Assembly: GCA_038225855.1 (NCBI GenBank)
Contig: JBBRQU010000001.1
Coordinates: 186,001-250,000, forward strand
From: CAHJXF01 sp038225855
GTDB lineage: Bacteria; Pseudomonadota; Gammaproteobacteria; Burkholderiales; Burkholderiaceae_D
Reading direction: 5' to 3'
Length of the DNA stretch: 64,000 nt
In this document: positions 61,607 to 64,000 of the stretch, piece after piece
Layout: each line of letters starts with the position of its first letter
How positions within the stretch are numbered: position 1 is the stretch's first letter
Notes under the pieces: model-generated
Database searches by the model: none
Told to the model about the DNA's origin: nothing
Seen by the model: the letters and a program-made list of their open reading frames with translations, nothing else
Translations under genes and position numbers: made by a program

Positions 61607-61728
61607 GCGGCGCGCGCTTCGGTAAGCCATCCACCTATGCAGCAATGCGGCGCGTCGCACATTGTCGCGTCGTCTGCGCCATGTTGTCATTCGCCTCGGC
61701 CCATACCTAACGAATCGAGGAGAGCCGG

Positions 61729-62205
61729 ATGGCTACCAAGGCAAAAGCTGCAGCAAAGAAAACACCGCAGGACGCGATCGCGCTGTTGAAGGCCGATCAT
61801 CAAAAGGTCAGCGGCTTGTTCGAGCAGTACGAAAGCGCGCGCGCGACAACGCGAAAGAAATCTCTAGCCGCGCAAATCTGTACCGAGCTTTCGGTGCACG
61901 CGCAGATCGAGGACGAGATCTTCTATCCGAAGGTGAAAGCCGCGCTGAAGGATCACGAACTGATTCCCGAAGCGATCGTCGAGCACGATAGCCTGAAGAA
62001 ACTGATTGCGGAAATACGGGGCAAGGAACCGGATGGCGAGATGTATGACGCCAAGGTCAAGGTTCTTTCCGAATACGTGAAGCATCACGTCAAGGAAGAA
62101 CAGACCGCGATGTTTCCCAAGGCGAAAAAAACGAAACTCGACATGAAGGCGATAGGTGCGGAGTTGCTTGCGAGAAAGACCCAGCTTCTCGCGCAGATGC
62201 CGTAG
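61729..62205 (+). CDS. Hemerythrin HHE-domain protein
   Basis: 158 residues. The N-terminus is a Lys/Ala-rich tail (MATKAKAAAKKTP). The HHE motifs are LLKADHQKVSGLFEQYE, LSVHAQIEDEIFYPKV, VEHDSLKKLIAEI and HHVKEEQTAMFPKAKK, placing His and Glu ligands of a diiron site. Such proteins bind oxygen or iron, or are involved in stress responses. ATG at 61729 has GAGGAG upstream. Convergent with the MerR-TPR gene. Confidence 0.9.
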   Translation: MATKAKAAAKKTPQDAIALLKADHQKVSGLFEQYESARATTRKKSLAAQICTELSVHAQIEDEIFYPKVKAALKDHELIPEAIVEHDSLKKLIAEIRGKEPDGEMYDAKVKVLSEYVKHHVKEEQTAMFPKAKKTKLDMKAIGAELLARKTQLLAQMP

Positions 62206-62288
62206 CAAGGTCATTCAGCCAAAGGGCCGTGGGTCACACTATGAGCCGTTGATCACGAGACCGGCTACGGCGCGCGCATCCTCTTCTG

Positions 62289-63125
62289 CTAGGAGCTCAG
62301 CCTGCGATAGGCGCTGAAATGTCGCAGCGCCCCGCGCGCATCGCCGAGTTGTTCCTCCAGCCGCCCCACGTTGAAATGGGCATCGGCCAAGGTCGGGTCG
62401 AGCTCAAGGCTGAGCTCGTAGCTCGCCACTGCTTCCGCAAGGCGGCCTTGATCCTCGAGAGCAATGGCGTGGTTGAAGTGCATCAGCGCGGAGTCGGGGC
62501 AGTACTGCAGAGCACGGTCGTAAAGCTCCACCGCTTCACCGCAGCGCTGCGCTTCGCACAGCATCGCTCCCAGATTCAGATAGGCATCCACATAGTCAGG
62601 CGCCAACGAGAGCGCCCGCCGATATGCCGCCTCGGCCCGGGCCGGGTCATCGATCTCCCATTGCGCGCCGCGTGCGAACCACGATTCGGGTCCGGCTTCA
62701 GCGGCATCGCGCTCCTGCACGGACATCTGCAGAAAGGCGATGCTTCCCTGCACCGGCGCCACCTCGAAGTCCATCACCAACTGTCCCGAGTCGACCTCCC
62801 AGTGGCCCTGGCGGTCGCGCACCGTAACGTTGTCGCCAATGGCGGTAACGCGAAGTCCGGTGATCGGAAGTTCCTGCGGCAGCGTCGACTTCAGGCGCCG
62901 CAGCGAACGCAAGATTTTTCTCGGGGAGACATGGGCCTGGCGCAACTCGTGGGCCGTGCGCATGAGCATCAGGTCCTGGAACGTGAAGCGAAGCGCATTG
63001 CGCGCGCCGCGCGTGGGCGTGACGAACCCGGCATCGATCAACCCCATGACGGCGGTACGCGAAACCCCCAGCAACTCCAGCACACGCCGCAGCGAAAAAG
63101 TGGATTCAGGGGGCGACGCTGTCAC
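62289..63125 (-). CDS. MerR-type HTH fused to tetratricopeptide repeats
   Basis: 278 residues. The N-terminal HTH reads FSLRRVLELLGVSRTAVMGLIDAGFVTPTRGARNALRFTFQDLMLMRTAHELRQA, as in MerR-family regulators. The C-terminal half holds about three TPRs (ARAEAAYRRALSLAPDYVDAYLNLGAMLCEAQRC and following). GTG at 63125 is 6 bases after the Ku stop; no strong ribosome-binding site is seen. It probably follows Ku in one transcript and may control it or bind a partner in end joining. This is inferred. Confidence 0.72.
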   Translation of the reverse strand: MTASPPESTFSLRRVLELLGVSRTAVMGLIDAGFVTPTRGARNALRFTFQDLMLMRTAHELRQAHVSPRKILRSLRRLKSTLPQELPITGLRVTAIGDNVTVRDRQGHWEVDSGQLVMDFEVAPVQGSIAFLQMSVQERDAAEAGPESWFARGAQWEIDDPARAEAAYRRALSLAPDYVDAYLNLGAMLCEAQRCGEAVELYDRALQYCPDSALMHFNHAIALEDQGRLAEAVASYELSLELDPTLADAHFNVGRLEEQLGDARGALRHFSAYRRLSS

Positions 63126-63131
63126 TCGCTG

Positions 63132-64000
63132 TCACTTTTTTGCGCGCGCGCGGATGGGCGTCGCCGGCGCCTCGGCAATCTCATTGGACTTGACGGCTCG
63201 CCTTGCGCTCTTGCGCTCCTTTGCGTCGGGCAACGCCGTGACTTTCGCGGGCGGAGATTTCCCGTTGGACTTGCCCGTCGCGGCAACCGCAGACCTGCGG
63301 CCGATGCTGGCTCGCAACGCGTCCATCAGGTCGATGACCTGCCCCGTGCTCGGCTCCTCGTTGTGGGCAGAAGCGACGATCTGCTTGCCCGAAATCTTTT
63401 CATCGATCGCAGCCAGCACGCGTTTCTTTTCTTCGTCTTCGTACTGTGCCGGATCGTACGAGTCTTCCGATATCTGATCGATCAGTTGCAACGCGAGTTG
63501 CAATTCGGTGGCCGACACCGTGACCGGTTCGATGTCGAGGTCCTTCTGGGAACGAACTTCATCGGCGTACAGAAGCTGTTGAAGGATCAGCCCGTCTTCG
63601 GCCGGCCGCACTTGCACGACATATTGCTTGGCCTTCCACGACCACTTCGCAAGTGCGCATCGGCCGCTCTTGCGCATCGCTTCCATCAATAGCGCATAGG
63701 GCTTGCCGCCTCGCTTGTCGGGCGCGAGAAAGTAGGCCTTGTCGTAGAAGATCGGATCGACCGCCTTTGCGGGAATGAAGGAGACGATATCGATCGAGTG
63801 GCTGGTCCCTTCCTCGAGCGCCTTCAATTCTTCTGGCGTGAACAAAACGAAACGATCCTTCTCAAACTCGTAACCCTTCACCATTTCCGCACGCGGCACG
63901 ACCGCCTGATCTTTTTCGGATACGTATTGCTGCTTGACGCGAGAGCCGTCTTTAGCAAGCAGGTTGAACCGGACGCTCGCCGAGCTCTCGGTCGCCGAGT
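63132..64000 (-). CDS. ku: Ku protein of non-homologous end joining (N-terminus beyond window)
   Basis: About 289 residues are visible on the minus strand; the start is past 64000. Ku core motifs: SSASVRFNLLAKDGSRVKQQYVSEK, VPRAEMVKGYEFEKDRFVLFTPEELKAL, IDIVSFIPAKAVDPIFYDKAYFLAPDK and KPYALLMEAMRKSGRCALAKWSWK. A Lys/Ala-rich tail (residues after about VIDLMDALRASIGRR) is typical of bacterial Ku C-termini. Ku binds DNA ends and recruits LigD; ligD is not in view. The MerR-TPR gene follows after 6 bp. Confidence 0.93.
   Translation of the reverse strand, partial: SATESSASVRFNLLAKDGSRVKQQYVSEKDQAVVPRAEMVKGYEFEKDRFVLFTPEELKALEEGTSHSIDIVSFIPAKAVDPIFYDKAYFLAPDKRGGKPYALLMEAMRKSGRCALAKWSWKAKQYVVQVRPAEDGLILQQLLYADEVRSQKDLDIEPVTVSATELQLALQLIDQISEDSYDPAQYEDEEKKRVLAAIDEKISGKQIVASAHNEEPSTGQVIDLMDALRASIGRRSAVAATGKSNGKSPPAKVTALPDAKERKSARRAVKSNEIAEAPATPIRARAKK

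Noticed and set aside
1..64000. CRISPR array, prophage or complete insertion sequence
   Set aside because: No spaced direct repeats of the CRISPR kind, no structural phage genes and no intact transposase were found. The only phage-like hint is the DUF1353 family of the lipoprotein at 54760.

Overview
The window is GC-rich, gene-dense bacterial chromosome. Gene content and order point to a betaproteobacterium of the Burkholderiales type. The best markers are the cysE / lpxH-ppiB-TPR / cysS-glycosylase-accA-tilS block, lysC followed by tRNA-Ser(GCT), serS-rarA, and bcp-phoH. This placement rests on recognised protein families and synteny, not on a database search.

Layout. 1-1847: end of a lipid A L-Ara4N operon (arnA fragment, GNAT acetyltransferase, arnD). 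1932-9083: Tyr-rich secreted protein, bcp, phoH, mobA-moeA (molybdenum cofactor), small secreted protein, rmuC. 9227-13522: DUF433/DUF5615 toxin-antitoxin-like pair, beta-carbonic anhydrase, membrane protein overlapping a secreted serine hydrolase, a broken secreted-protein gene, DUF3565 protein. 13562-17711 (minus): metC-like lyase, serS, rarA. 17826-21921: decayed accessory segment with brnTA, an IS256-family transposase fragment joined to an antitoxin tail, a frameshifted GFA gene, an intact GYD gene, a vapC remnant and a frameshifted CYTH-CHAD gene. 22104-30141: small genes, then a minus-strand run (membrane protein, aldo/keto reductase, DUF885 peptidase-like protein, tRNA-Ser(TGA), phosphoesterase-like protein, mutS). 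30318-34626: MFS exporter, suhB, trmJ-prpF. 34684-43254: a single 2856-residue cyclic beta-1,2-glucan synthase, divergent from a kelch-type protein. 45381-53634: cysE, lpxH, ppiB, TPR protein, cysS, glycosylase, accA, tilS. 53690-58062: MITE-like element, cupin, lipoprotein, serine hydrolase, lysC. 58180-64000: tRNA-Ser(GCT) with a duplicated 3' end, hybrid histidine kinase, small protein, hemerythrin-like protein, MerR-TPR regulator and the start-truncated Ku gene.

How the genes work together. Envelope remodelling appears twice (Arn lipid A modification, periplasmic cyclic glucan). DNA maintenance genes are RarA, MutS, RmuC, a 3-methyladenine-type glycosylase and Ku end joining. Sulfur amino acid and translation functions are CysE, MetC-like lyase, CysS, SerS, TilS, TrmJ and two tRNA-Ser genes. 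Several adjacent genes overlap by ATGA, which suggests translational coupling (GNAT/arnD, membrane protein/serine hydrolase, mutS/phosphoesterase-like, trmJ/prpF).

I do not see a clear multi-gene defence system of a new type. The strongest unexplained signals are the decay cluster at 17.8-21.9 kb, the MITE-like element that supplies the cupin stop codon, the duplicated tRNA-Ser 3' end, the broken gene behind an intact promoter and dyad at 12.7 kb, and the MerR-TPR protein next to Ku. Several frameshifts could be assembly errors; this is stated for each.
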